A stretch of DNA of 64,000 nt from Sinorhizobium fredii USDA 257 (GTDB taxonomy: Bacteria > Pseudomonadota > Alphaproteobacteria > Rhizobiales > Rhizobiaceae): positions 3,410,001-3,474,000 of the forward strand of contig NC_018000.1 in NCBI RefSeq assembly GCF_000265205.3, given 5' to 3'. Under the pieces are notes generated by a model. It ran no database searches and was not told the origin of the DNA. It saw only the letters and a list, made by a program, of their open reading frames with translations. The position numbers and the translations under genes were made by a program. Below are positions 1 to 7,522 of the stretch, piece by piece (the first letter of the stretch is position 1; every line of letters starts with the position of its first letter).

Positions 1-1
1 C

Positions 2-664
2 CATGATCCGGAGCAGGCCAACGCCCTGCTCGATCAAGCCGGCCTTGCCAAACGCGACAGCGACGGCATCCGCATCCTGCCCGATGGCCGCAGGGCGCAG
101 ATCGTCGTCGAAAGCCCCGGCGAAAGCACGCTCGATACGGATGTGCTGCAGCTGATCACCGACTACTGGCAGAAGGTGGGCATTTCGCTCTTCATTCGTA
201 CCTCGCAGCGCGACACATTCCGCAGTCGGGCAGTCGGCGGCGAGATCACTATGTCCATGTGGTTCGGCATCGACAACGGCGTGCCGACGGCGGACATGAA
301 CCCGGGTCAACTCGCCCCGACCGCCGATGACCAGTTGCAATGGCCGGTCTGGGGCCTGAACTATATTTCGCACGGCGAAATGGGCGAGGCACCCGACCTG
401 GAGCCGGTCGTCGAGCTTCTCGACCTGCTCAAGCGCTGGCGGCATTCCGCAGACGATGCCGAGCGGGCCGACATATGGCGGCAGATGCTGTCCATCTATA
501 CGGACCAGGTCTTCTCGATCGGCCTCGTCAACGGTTCATTTCAGCCGATCCTCGTGACGACCAAGCTGCGCAACCTGCCTGAGGAGGCGCTTTGGGGCTT
601 CGACCCGACGAGTTACTTCGGTGCCTACAAGCCGGATACGTTCTGGCTGCAACAGGATAGCTGA
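2..664 (+). CDS. ABC transporter substrate-binding protein, family 5 (C-terminal part)
   Basis: This is the last ~220 residues of a periplasmic solute-binding protein for peptides, opines or related solutes. The reading frame is open from base 2, so the gene starts upstream of the window. The segment begins with a DPEQANALLDQAGL-like stretch typical of the C-terminal lobe of family 5 (DppA/OppA) proteins. It ends in the family's characteristic region just before two permease genes. The stop lies 1 nt before the first permease start, so the three genes form an operon. The N-terminus, signal peptide and most of the ligand site are not visible, so the substrate cannot be inferred. Confidence 0.88.
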   Translation, partial: HDPEQANALLDQAGLAKRDSDGIRILPDGRRAQIVVESPGESTLDTDVLQLITDYWQKVGISLFIRTSQRDTFRSRAVGGEITMSMWFGIDNGVPTADMNPGQLAPTADDQLQWPVWGLNYISHGEMGEAPDLEPVVELLDLLKRWRHSADDAERADIWRQMLSIYTDQVFSIGLVNGSFQPILVTTKLRNLPEEALWGFDPTSYFGAYKPDTFWLQQDS

Positions 665-665
665 G

Positions 666-1664
666 ATGCTGCGGTATATTCTCTGGCGTATCGCAGTGAT
701 GGTGCCGACCCTGCTCATCATCTCGGCGCTTGTCTTTACCATCATCGAGCTGCCGCCGGGCGACTATTTCGAAAGCTACATCGCCGAGCTCAGGGCGCAG
801 GGCGAAGGCGTCGACATGGAGCAGATCGAGTCGCTGCGCCAGCAATACGGTTTCGATCAGCCGCCGCTGCTGCGCTACATCTATTGGGTCGGCGGCATGC
901 TGCAGGGCGACTTCGGCTATTCCTTCGAATATGAGCTGCCGGTCGGCGAGGTTGTCGGAGACCGGCTGTGGCTGACGATCCTGGTGTCGTTCTTCACGAT
1001 CATCTTCACCTGGGTCATCGCCTTCCCGATCGGCATCTATGCGGCGACCAACCAGTACAGCTGGGGCGATTACGGTCTTTCGCTGGTCGGTCTCATCGGC
1101 ATCGCCATCCCGAACTTCATGCTGGCGCTGATCCTCATGTATTTCGCCAATATCTGGTTCGGCACGACGATCGGCCATCTGATGGACCAGAAATACCTCT
1201 CCGAACCGATGAGCTGGGAGAAGGCGAAGTCGATCCTCGAACACATCTGGATCCCGGTCATCATCGTCGGCGCCGCGGGCACGGCGGGGATGATCCGGCG
1301 GCTGAGAGCCAATCTGCTTGACGAACTGCAGAAGCAATATGTCGTGACCGCCAGGGCCAAGGGCCTTTCGCCGACGCGAACGCTCGTCAAATATCCGCTG
1401 CGGATGGCACTCAACTTCTTCATCTCCGACATTGGCTCGATCCTGCCGGCGATCATCTCGGGGGCGGAAATCACCGCGATCGTGCTTTCGCTCGAGACCA
1501 CCGGACCGATGCTGATCAAGGCGCTGCAGAGTCAGGACATGTATCTCGCCGGGTCGTTCCTGATGTTCCTCGCATTCCTCACCGTCATCGGCGTCTTGAT
1601 TTCCGACCTCGCGCTCGCCGTCCTCGACCCAAGAATTCGCCTGCAAGGCAGGAGCACCAAGTGA
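666..1664 (+). CDS. ABC transporter permease, DppB/OppB type
   Basis: Inner-membrane permease of a peptide/nickel-type importer, 332 aa. It starts with an N-terminal membrane helix (about residues 5-30). It then has the periplasmic segment of DppB proteins, several further helices, and an EAA loop in the C-terminal half (around ARAKGLSPTRTLVKYPLR) that docks on the ATPase. I chose the ATG at 666, directly behind the stop of the solute-binding protein. A longer reading frame starts at 621 but overlaps that gene and adds residues foreign to the family. The stop overlaps the GTG start of the next permease, which suggests translational coupling. Confidence 0.9.
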   Translation: MLRYILWRIAVMVPTLLIISALVFTIIELPPGDYFESYIAELRAQGEGVDMEQIESLRQQYGFDQPPLLRYIYWVGGMLQGDFGYSFEYELPVGEVVGDRLWLTILVSFFTIIFTWVIAFPIGIYAATNQYSWGDYGLSLVGLIGIAIPNFMLALILMYFANIWFGTTIGHLMDQKYLSEPMSWEKAKSILEHIWIPVIIVGAAGTAGMIRRLRANLLDELQKQYVVTARAKGLSPTRTLVKYPLRMALNFFISDIGSILPAIISGAEITAIVLSLETTGPMLIKALQSQDMYLAGSFLMFLAFLTVIGVLISDLALAVLDPRIRLQGRSTK

Positions 1665-2836
1665 CGTCACCGATTCCTGCCCCCGGCGAGCCGCTACCGC
1701 ATTACGTGTCGACCGCCCCCTTCGATCCCTATTCCGTCGAGGTGATGACGGAGGAGCAGGTGCGCGTCAATCAGGCGTCGCAGTTGCGGCTGATGTGGTG
1801 GAAGTTCAAGCGGCACAGGGTTGCGCTGGCGTCCGGCATTTTCCTGGCGGTGCTATACGGGATGATTCTCATCTGCGAGTTCCTGGCGCCCTACAACCTG
1901 CACACGCGCAACATGGACTTCATCTATACGCCGCCGCAGCGGGTGCATTTCTTCCATGAGGGCGACTTCGTCGGCCCCTTCGTCTACGGACGGACGATGG
2001 AGCTCGACATGGATACGCTGAAGCGGAACTACTCGGACAATCCCGCCGACATCCAACCGATCCGCTTCTTCTGTCGCGGCGACAGCTACCGCTTCTGGGG
2101 CCTGTTTGAAAGCAACCTGCATCTGGCCTGCCCTGCGGAGAATGGCCAGCTGTTCCTGCTCGGGAGCGACAGGCTTGGACGCGACGTGCTGTCGCGCATC
2201 ATCTACGGCGCGCGGATTTCCCTGACGATCGGGCTTCTCGGCATCACCGTGAGTTTCGTGCTGGGCATCGTGATCGGCGGCCTTGCCGGCTATCACGGCG
2301 GTGTGTTCGATCTCGTCGTGCAGCGGTTGATCGAAGTTCTGCAGTCGATTCCGAGCATTCCGCTCTGGCTTTCGCTTGCGGCGATCATGCCGGCGACGTG
2401 GAGCCCTATCCTCATCTATCTCGGCATAACCGTCATTCTAGGCCTCCTCGATTGGACTGGGCTGGCACGCGCCGTCCGCTCCAAACTGCTTGCGCTCAGG
2501 GAAGAGGATTACGTGCTCGCCGCCCAGTTGATGGGAGCGAGGAGCAGCCGCATCATCGGCCGGCATCTTGTGCCGGGCTTCATGTCGCACCTCATCGCGA
2601 CGGCAACGATCTCCATTCCTGGCATGATTCTCGGCGAGACGGCGCTCAGCTTCCTCGGCCTCGGGCTGCGCCCACCGATCACGAGCTGGGGCATTCTGCT
2701 GACGGAAGCAAAAAGTGTCAGCGTGATTGCCTTCTATCCTTGGCTGTTGTTTCCGACTATACCAGTCATTCTTGTGATATTGGCGTTCAACTTCCTGGGA
2801 GACGGGTTGCGCGACGCCGCAGATCCCTACAAATAG
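1661..2836 (+). CDS. ABC transporter permease, DppC/OppC type
   Basis: Second permease subunit, 391 aa, starting with GTG in a GTGA overlap with the preceding gene. After a ~45-residue cytoplasmic tail and the first membrane helix there is a ~100-residue periplasmic insert (about residues 75-175) before the LGRDVLSRIIYGAR signature and the transport domain. The EAA loop (AAQLMGARSSRIIGRH) and the FLGLGLRPP motif are typical of DppC. Such inserts occur in a subset of alphaproteobacterial DppC proteins. No ATP-binding subunit follows. The next gene is a glycosyltransferase, so the ATPases must lie upstream or elsewhere. Confidence 0.9.
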   Translation: MTSPIPAPGEPLPHYVSTAPFDPYSVEVMTEEQVRVNQASQLRLMWWKFKRHRVALASGIFLAVLYGMILICEFLAPYNLHTRNMDFIYTPPQRVHFFHEGDFVGPFVYGRTMELDMDTLKRNYSDNPADIQPIRFFCRGDSYRFWGLFESNLHLACPAENGQLFLLGSDRLGRDVLSRIIYGARISLTIGLLGITVSFVLGIVIGGLAGYHGGVFDLVVQRLIEVLQSIPSIPLWLSLAAIMPATWSPILIYLGITVILGLLDWTGLARAVRSKLLALREEDYVLAAQLMGARSSRIIGRHLVPGFMSHLIATATISIPGMILGETALSFLGLGLRPPITSWGILLTEAKSVSVIAFYPWLLFPTIPVILVILAFNFLGDGLRDAADPYK

Positions 2837-2914
2837 CCCCGGGTATCGCCGTTCGATCGAGGCAGGCGCTGCAGCGGACTTGGCATTTCCACGTATGAGA
2901 GAAAGGTTCTTCGT

Positions 2915-4129
2915 ATGATTCGGCGCTTCGAAGATGCCCGGATTCTCATGTACAGCCACGACACTTTCGGTCTCGGTCACCTGAGGCGCTGCCGCGCGAT
3001 CGCGCATGCCCTCGTCGAGGATTATAGCGGCCTGCAGGTGCTGATCATTTCCGGGGCGACGATCGCCGGCGCCTTCGACTACCGGGCCCGCGTCGACTTC
3101 GTGAAAATCCCCAGCGTCATCAAGCTGAGGAACGGCGAATACACTTCGCTCGACCGCCACATCGACCTGCACGAGACGCTGAAGATGCGTCAGTCGATCA
3201 TTCGCTCGACCGCCGAGACCTTCAAGCCGGACATCTTCATCGTCGACAAGGAGCCGATGGGGCTGCGTGGCGAGGTTGAGGACACGTTGACCTACCTGAA
3301 GACGCACGGGACGAGATTGGTTCTCGGACTTCGGGAAATCATGGATGCGCCGCACCTGCTCGAGGAAGAGTGGAAACGCCGCGACACCATGCGCAAGATC
3401 GAGCAGTTCTACGATTCGATCTGGGTCTACGGCCCCCCGGATTTCTACGACCCGCTGATCGGCCTCGACGTGCCGGCGGCGGTGCGCGACCGCATGAATT
3501 TCGTGGGCTTCCTGCAAAGAAGCGTTCCGCATGACGGATTGCCCGATCACAAGCCGGAGGGCGACTATATTCTCGTGACCACCGGGGGCGGCGGCGATGG
3601 CGCCGAGCTCATACACAACGTCATCCACGCCTACCAGCAGGATCCCAAGCTCACGCATAATGCGCTTGTGGTCCTCGGTCCCTATATGCCCGCCAAGCAG
3701 CGCAACAAGCTGATCCGGAAGGGCAGCCGCATCCCTTTCATCAAGATCATCGAGTTCGACAATCGCATGGAAGAGCTGGTCGCCGGCGCCCGCGGCGTCG
3801 TATCGATGGGCGGTTATAACACCTATTGCGAGATCCTCTCCTTCGACAAGCCGGCGCTCATCGTGCCGCGGCTGCAGCCGCGTGAGGAGCAGCTTATCCG
3901 GGCGCGGCGTGCGTCCGAATTAGGCCTAGTCGAGATGTTGCTGCCGCACGAGTCGGAAGACCCGCTGCGCTTCGCGGCGGCACTCAAGGCCCTGCCGCAG
4001 CGGGCGGCGCCGTCGAGCAACAGGAACGGCCTGAGGCTCGAGGGCCTTGTCCATATCTCCGGGATTGTCGGAGAATGGCTCGATCACAGATCGAAGGAAC
4101 ACCTGAGCGTCGTCAAGCAGACAAGCTGA
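2915..4129 (+). CDS. predicted glycosyltransferase (COG4671-like, MurG/GT28 fold)
   Basis: A 404-aa cytoplasmic protein with two Rossmann-like halves, resembling predicted glycosyltransferases of the MurG/UGT superfamily. The N-terminus carries the family's MYSHDTFGLGHLRRC motif (residues ~12-26), where the GxGH loop contacts the acceptor. The second half contains TTGGGGDG and the SMGGYNTYCE segment that corresponds to the nucleotide-sugar site. It lies 78 nt after the permease and 7 nt before a GT4 gene, so it probably belongs to the same transcript. Donor and acceptor are unknown. It shares its key motifs with the gene at 5366, which suggests that the two act in the same pathway. Confidence 0.8.
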   Translation: MIRRFEDARILMYSHDTFGLGHLRRCRAIAHALVEDYSGLQVLIISGATIAGAFDYRARVDFVKIPSVIKLRNGEYTSLDRHIDLHETLKMRQSIIRSTAETFKPDIFIVDKEPMGLRGEVEDTLTYLKTHGTRLVLGLREIMDAPHLLEEEWKRRDTMRKIEQFYDSIWVYGPPDFYDPLIGLDVPAAVRDRMNFVGFLQRSVPHDGLPDHKPEGDYILVTTGGGGDGAELIHNVIHAYQQDPKLTHNALVVLGPYMPAKQRNKLIRKGSRIPFIKIIEFDNRMEELVAGARGVVSMGGYNTYCEILSFDKPALIVPRLQPREEQLIRARRASELGLVEMLLPHESEDPLRFAAALKALPQRAAPSSNRNGLRLEGLVHISGIVGEWLDHRSKEHLSVVKQTS

Positions 4130-4136
4130 AAAACCC

Positions 4137-5384
4137 GTGTCGCAAACTCGAAAGATCGCCGTTGTCCTGAAGGGCTACCCACGCCTTTCCGAAACCTTCA
4201 TTGCCCAGGAGCTGTTGGGCCTCGAAAGGGCAGGGCACGACCTCGTGCTTGTCGCCCTGCGGCGCCCGACGGACACGAAGCGTCATCCCGTCCATGACGA
4301 GATCCGGGCTAAAGTGTTCTATCTGCCGGAATACCTGCATGACGAGCCCTGGCGGGTGTTTGGTTCCCTGTTGAAATCGCTGCCCAAGGCCGGGTTCTGG
4401 CGGGCTCTGGTTCCCTTCCTACGGGATCTCCGTCGTGACTGGACGCGCAACCGCTTCCGCCGTTTCGGCCAGGCGCTGGTGCTCGTCGCCGAGTGGCCGG
4501 AGGGTGCCCGCTGGCTGCATGCGCATTTCATCCACACGCCGGCCTCGGTGACTGCCTATGCGAGCATCATGGCCGGCGTTCCCTGGACCTGCTCCGCGCA
4601 CGCCAAGGACATCTGGACCTCTTCGGATTGGGAGTTGTCGGAAAAACTCGGACGGGCGCGCTGGACGGTGACCTGTACGCGCAGCGGCTTCGAGCATCTC
4701 AAAAGCCTGACGGCCGAGAAGTCCCGTGTGCATCTGAGTTATCACGGCCTCGACCTGCATCGCTTCCCGAGCTTCGAAGGCGATCATTCTCGCCGCGATG
4801 GCTCCGATCCTGGCGACCCGGTGCACATCCTGAGCGTCGGGCGCGCTGTCGCCAAGAAGGGCTACGACATCCTCCTCAAGGCGCTGTCGCTGCTGCCCGC
4901 CGATCTCAACTGGCGCTTCGAGCACATCGGCGCAGGCGATCTGACGAAGGAGCTTCGGGGGCTTTCCGACCATCTCGGACTTGCCCAGCACGTCACCTGG
5001 CGCGGGGCCCTCGACCAGAAGGACGTGCTCGCACGCTATCGCGCGAGCGACATTTTCGCACTTGCCTGCCGGGTTGCGGTCGATGGCGATCGCGACGGGC
5101 TGCCAAACGTGCTGGTCGAGGCGTCGAGCCAGCGGCTTGCCTGCGTTTCGACACGGGTCTCCGGCATTCCGGAACTGCTTGACGACGAGGAGAACGGCCT
5201 CCTGGTGCCGCCGGAGGAACCCCGCGCCCTCGCTGCCGCGCTCGAGCGGCTCATCCGCGATCCGGCTCTGCGCATGCGGCTTGGCGCTACGGCGGAAAGG
5301 CGCGTGCGGGCCGAGTTCGATCATCACTCGAGCGTCAACCAGTTGAGCGGCCTTTTCGAAAGCGAATGGAGAAAGTCGCCTTGA
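4137..5384 (+). CDS. glycosyltransferase family 4 protein
   Basis: A 415-aa GT-B glycosyltransferase with a GTG start. The N-terminal domain opens with VVLKGYPRLSETFIAQEL, common in GT4 enzymes of exopolysaccharide pathways. The C-terminal domain has ILSVGRAVAKKGYDILLKAL and the donor-binding EX7E region around DGLPNVLVEASS, followed by STRVSGIPELL. No membrane helices are seen, so it probably acts at the inner face of the membrane on a lipid-linked or protein acceptor. It sits between the two COG4671-like enzymes, 7 nt after one and overlapping the next by 19 nt. Substrate unknown. Confidence 0.87.
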   Translation: MSQTRKIAVVLKGYPRLSETFIAQELLGLERAGHDLVLVALRRPTDTKRHPVHDEIRAKVFYLPEYLHDEPWRVFGSLLKSLPKAGFWRALVPFLRDLRRDWTRNRFRRFGQALVLVAEWPEGARWLHAHFIHTPASVTAYASIMAGVPWTCSAHAKDIWTSSDWELSEKLGRARWTVTCTRSGFEHLKSLTAEKSRVHLSYHGLDLHRFPSFEGDHSRRDGSDPGDPVHILSVGRAVAKKGYDILLKALSLLPADLNWRFEHIGAGDLTKELRGLSDHLGLAQHVTWRGALDQKDVLARYRASDIFALACRVAVDGDRDGLPNVLVEASSQRLACVSTRVSGIPELLDDEENGLLVPPEEPRALAAALERLIRDPALRMRLGATAERRVRAEFDHHSSVNQLSGLFESEWRKSP

Positions 5385-6547
5385 GCCAGCGTCGCGTTTT
5401 TTTCTATGTGCAGCACCTGCTCGGTATCGGGCATCTGGCAAGGGCCAGCCGCATTGCAAAGGCGCTGCTGGTCGGCGGCTTCGATGTGACGATGGCGACC
5501 GGCGGTTTGCCCGTCCCTGGCTTCCCGGGAGAGGGCCTGAGGACGGTCGTCCTGCCGCCGGTGACGGCGGGCGACAAGGGCTTCTCCGGCCTGGCTGACG
5601 CAGAGGGTAATCCGGTCACGGCCGCTTTCCAGGAACATCGCAAGGATGTGCTCCTGGAGGCGCTTCATCTCTCTGAGCCGGACGTCGTCATCGTCGAGGC
5701 CTTTCCGTTCGGCCGCCGGCAGATGCGCTTCGAACTCCTGCCCTTGCTCGACGCGATCGAAGCGATGGATCGGCGCCCGCTGGTGGCGGCTTCGCTGCGC
5801 GACATCCTGCAGGAGCGGACAAAACCAGGGCGGGCCGAGGAGACGGTCGAACTGGTGAAGAAGCACTTCGATCTCGTCCTCGTCCATGGCGACCCGGCCT
5901 TCGCGCGGCTCGAGGAGACCTTTCCGCTTGCAGGCGAAATCGCCGACCGGGTGGTCTATACCGGGCTTGTCGCTCCGCCTCCGCCGGCTGAACCTGCCGA
6001 GACATTCGACATCCTGGTTTCCGCGGGTGGCGGCGCGGTCGGCAAGGAGTTGATCGGCGCAGCACTCGGGGCGGCGAGGATATTGCCGCAAGACCTCCGC
6101 TGGTGTCTGGTGACCGGCCCCAATCTGCCGCAGCCGGATTTCGACGACCTCTCCGCCGCGGCGCCGCATGGCGTCAGCCTGTTTCGCTTCCGGCAGGATT
6201 TTGCAAGCCTCCTTGCCGGCGCGCGTCTTTCGGTTTCGCAGGCCGGCTATAACACCGTCTGCGACATACTCCGCGCTGGCTGCAGCTCGCTGCTCATCCC
6301 CTTTACCGCCGGCGGCGAAACGGAGCAGAGTACGCGGGCAACGAGGTTGGAGAGCCTCGGCCTCGCCGCCGTTCTGCCGGAAGACGGAATCACGCCGCAG
6401 GAACTCGCGCAGCAGGTCGAATCGATGCTCGCGCGATCGAAACCGGATATCCCGCCGCTCGACCTCGACGGAGCCGACAGGACGGCGACGATCCTCGAGG
6501 AGCATCTGAAGCGGATGGTAGGCCTCAGATCGTGCCGATCAGCATGA
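5366..6547 (+). CDS. predicted glycosyltransferase (COG4671-like), second copy
   Basis: A 393-aa relative of the gene at 2915. It has the N-terminal FFYVQHLLGIGHLARAS motif, a central SAGGGAVGKEL turn and the SQAGYNTVCDIL segment equivalent to GYNTYCEIL in the other copy. The ATG at 5366 lies 19 nt inside the preceding glycosyltransferase gene; a TTG at 5381 is the alternative. The overlap implies translational coupling. Its 3' end overlaps the convergent methyltransferase gene by 23 nt. It is probably a sugar transferase of the same glycan or glycolipid pathway; the reaction is unknown. Confidence 0.8.
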   Translation: MEKVALSQRRVFFYVQHLLGIGHLARASRIAKALLVGGFDVTMATGGLPVPGFPGEGLRTVVLPPVTAGDKGFSGLADAEGNPVTAAFQEHRKDVLLEALHLSEPDVVIVEAFPFGRRQMRFELLPLLDAIEAMDRRPLVAASLRDILQERTKPGRAEETVELVKKHFDLVLVHGDPAFARLEETFPLAGEIADRVVYTGLVAPPPPAEPAETFDILVSAGGGAVGKELIGAALGAARILPQDLRWCLVTGPNLPQPDFDDLSAAAPHGVSLFRFRQDFASLLAGARLSVSQAGYNTVCDILRAGCSSLLIPFTAGGETEQSTRATRLESLGLAAVLPEDGITPQELAQQVESMLARSKPDIPPLDLDGADRTATILEEHLKRMVGLRSCRSA

Positions 6548-7199
6548 AGCGCGTATATTTCTTCATCTGCAGCGCGCCCGCGAAATCGACGCGGGACAGT
6601 CCAGCCTTGGCTTGGAATTCCTCGAGCGAGGCAACGCAGTTTATGTGGCTCGGCTCGCTGAAATAGTCGTTTGACTGCAGCAGCACGCGGGTGCCGGAGG
6701 GGACGAGGCCGAGCCATGTGCCGAGGTCGGCGATGTGCTCGCAACTGGTGTTGACCACGAGATCAGCCTTCAAGCTGCGATAGTCGATCGCATACATGTC
6801 CGCCGTGACAGCGCGAAACCGATCGCCGAACCCGGAATTCAGCGTGCGGGCTACCTGTTCGACAGCCGGATCGATGTCCAAACTGTCGATCGCGTCGATC
6901 GTGAAGCGCCGATCGTCGAGGAGCATGGCCGGCAGGACACCGTACCAGCCGCCGAGAACGACGACCCTGCCATAGGCGGGACCGGCATTGTTGAAGAGCT
7001 CGTCGCGCGCCCAGAGCTTGCACAGAACCTGCTTGTGGTTGAAGGCATTGGCGATGCTCGCATCGGGATGCTTCGCGACGACCCTGGCTATGCCGTCGAC
7101 GAGTACGCTTCCCGTGTAAGCGGCCAATCCTCGCGCAAGGTCGTAACCGTTCTCGTGCCATTCGCTGGAACTGTGGGGGGAGTGGCTGGCATGCGTCAT
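6525..7199 (-). CDS. class I SAM-dependent methyltransferase-like protein
   Basis: A 224-aa protein. The central VVVLGGWYGVLPAMLL segment is a motif-I-like SAM loop. It is followed by an acidic strand end (AIDSLDIDP) and an NTSCEHI segment. These fit a Rossmann methyltransferase, although the GxGxG loop is imperfect (LGGWYG). I chose the start MTHASHSPH at 7199; upstream codons in the longer frame do not look like protein. No strong Shine-Dalgarno sequence is visible. It is transcribed against the glycosyltransferase operon and overlaps its end. The FkbM gene at 10894 has a similar IGGWIG motif. Modification of the same glycan is plausible but inferred. Confidence 0.72.
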   Translation of the reverse strand: MTHASHSPHSSSEWHENGYDLARGLAAYTGSVLVDGIARVVAKHPDASIANAFNHKQVLCKLWARDELFNNAGPAYGRVVVLGGWYGVLPAMLLDDRRFTIDAIDSLDIDPAVEQVARTLNSGFGDRFRAVTADMYAIDYRSLKADLVVNTSCEHIADLGTWLGLVPSGTRVLLQSNDYFSEPSHINCVASLEEFQAKAGLSRVDFAGALQMKKYTRFMLIGTI

Positions 7200-7522
7200 G
7201 CGGCTGTTGTAAGCTCGGGGTCCGGCAAGCGCAAGGCGCGCAAGGAAAACCGCGACTGACAGGTTGCCGAAGGAGCCGAGTGAACACGCCGCTCGCGCCG
7301 GAACGACAGGAACTGGTTCGATTTTTTGGCGGCAGGGAGTTTGCTTGGTCAGCCAAGCGCTTGACATGGAGTAGGCCTCTGCTCTCATGGCAGGTAGTCA
7401 CGAGTTCGTAGAAGAGGCGCACGCCATTGAAGATCTGGTGGAGAGAAACCATTTGCGGCCAGCGTCCGCTTCCGGAGCGGCGCTGCGATCCCGAAATTTA
7501 GATTAGGTCTCATTACCCGCCC
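7200..7522. other. intergenic region between divergent genes
   Basis: These 323 bases separate the minus-strand methyltransferase from the plus-strand ABC-like gene and should carry both promoters. A TTGACA hexamer on the plus strand (7361-7366) has no good -10 at 17 nt. A short CTTGG/CCAAG inverted repeat lies at 7344-7357. I see no reading frame or RNA that I can support. Confidence 0.5.

Noticed and set aside
528..1670. Long minus-strand frame opposite the first permease gene
   Set aside because: It is rich in Asp/Arg/Glu with no domain and lies exactly antisense to a clear permease, a common shadow in high-GC DNA.
7361..7389. TTGACA before the ABC-like gene as a promoter
   Set aside because: No acceptable -10 hexamer at 16-19 nt.
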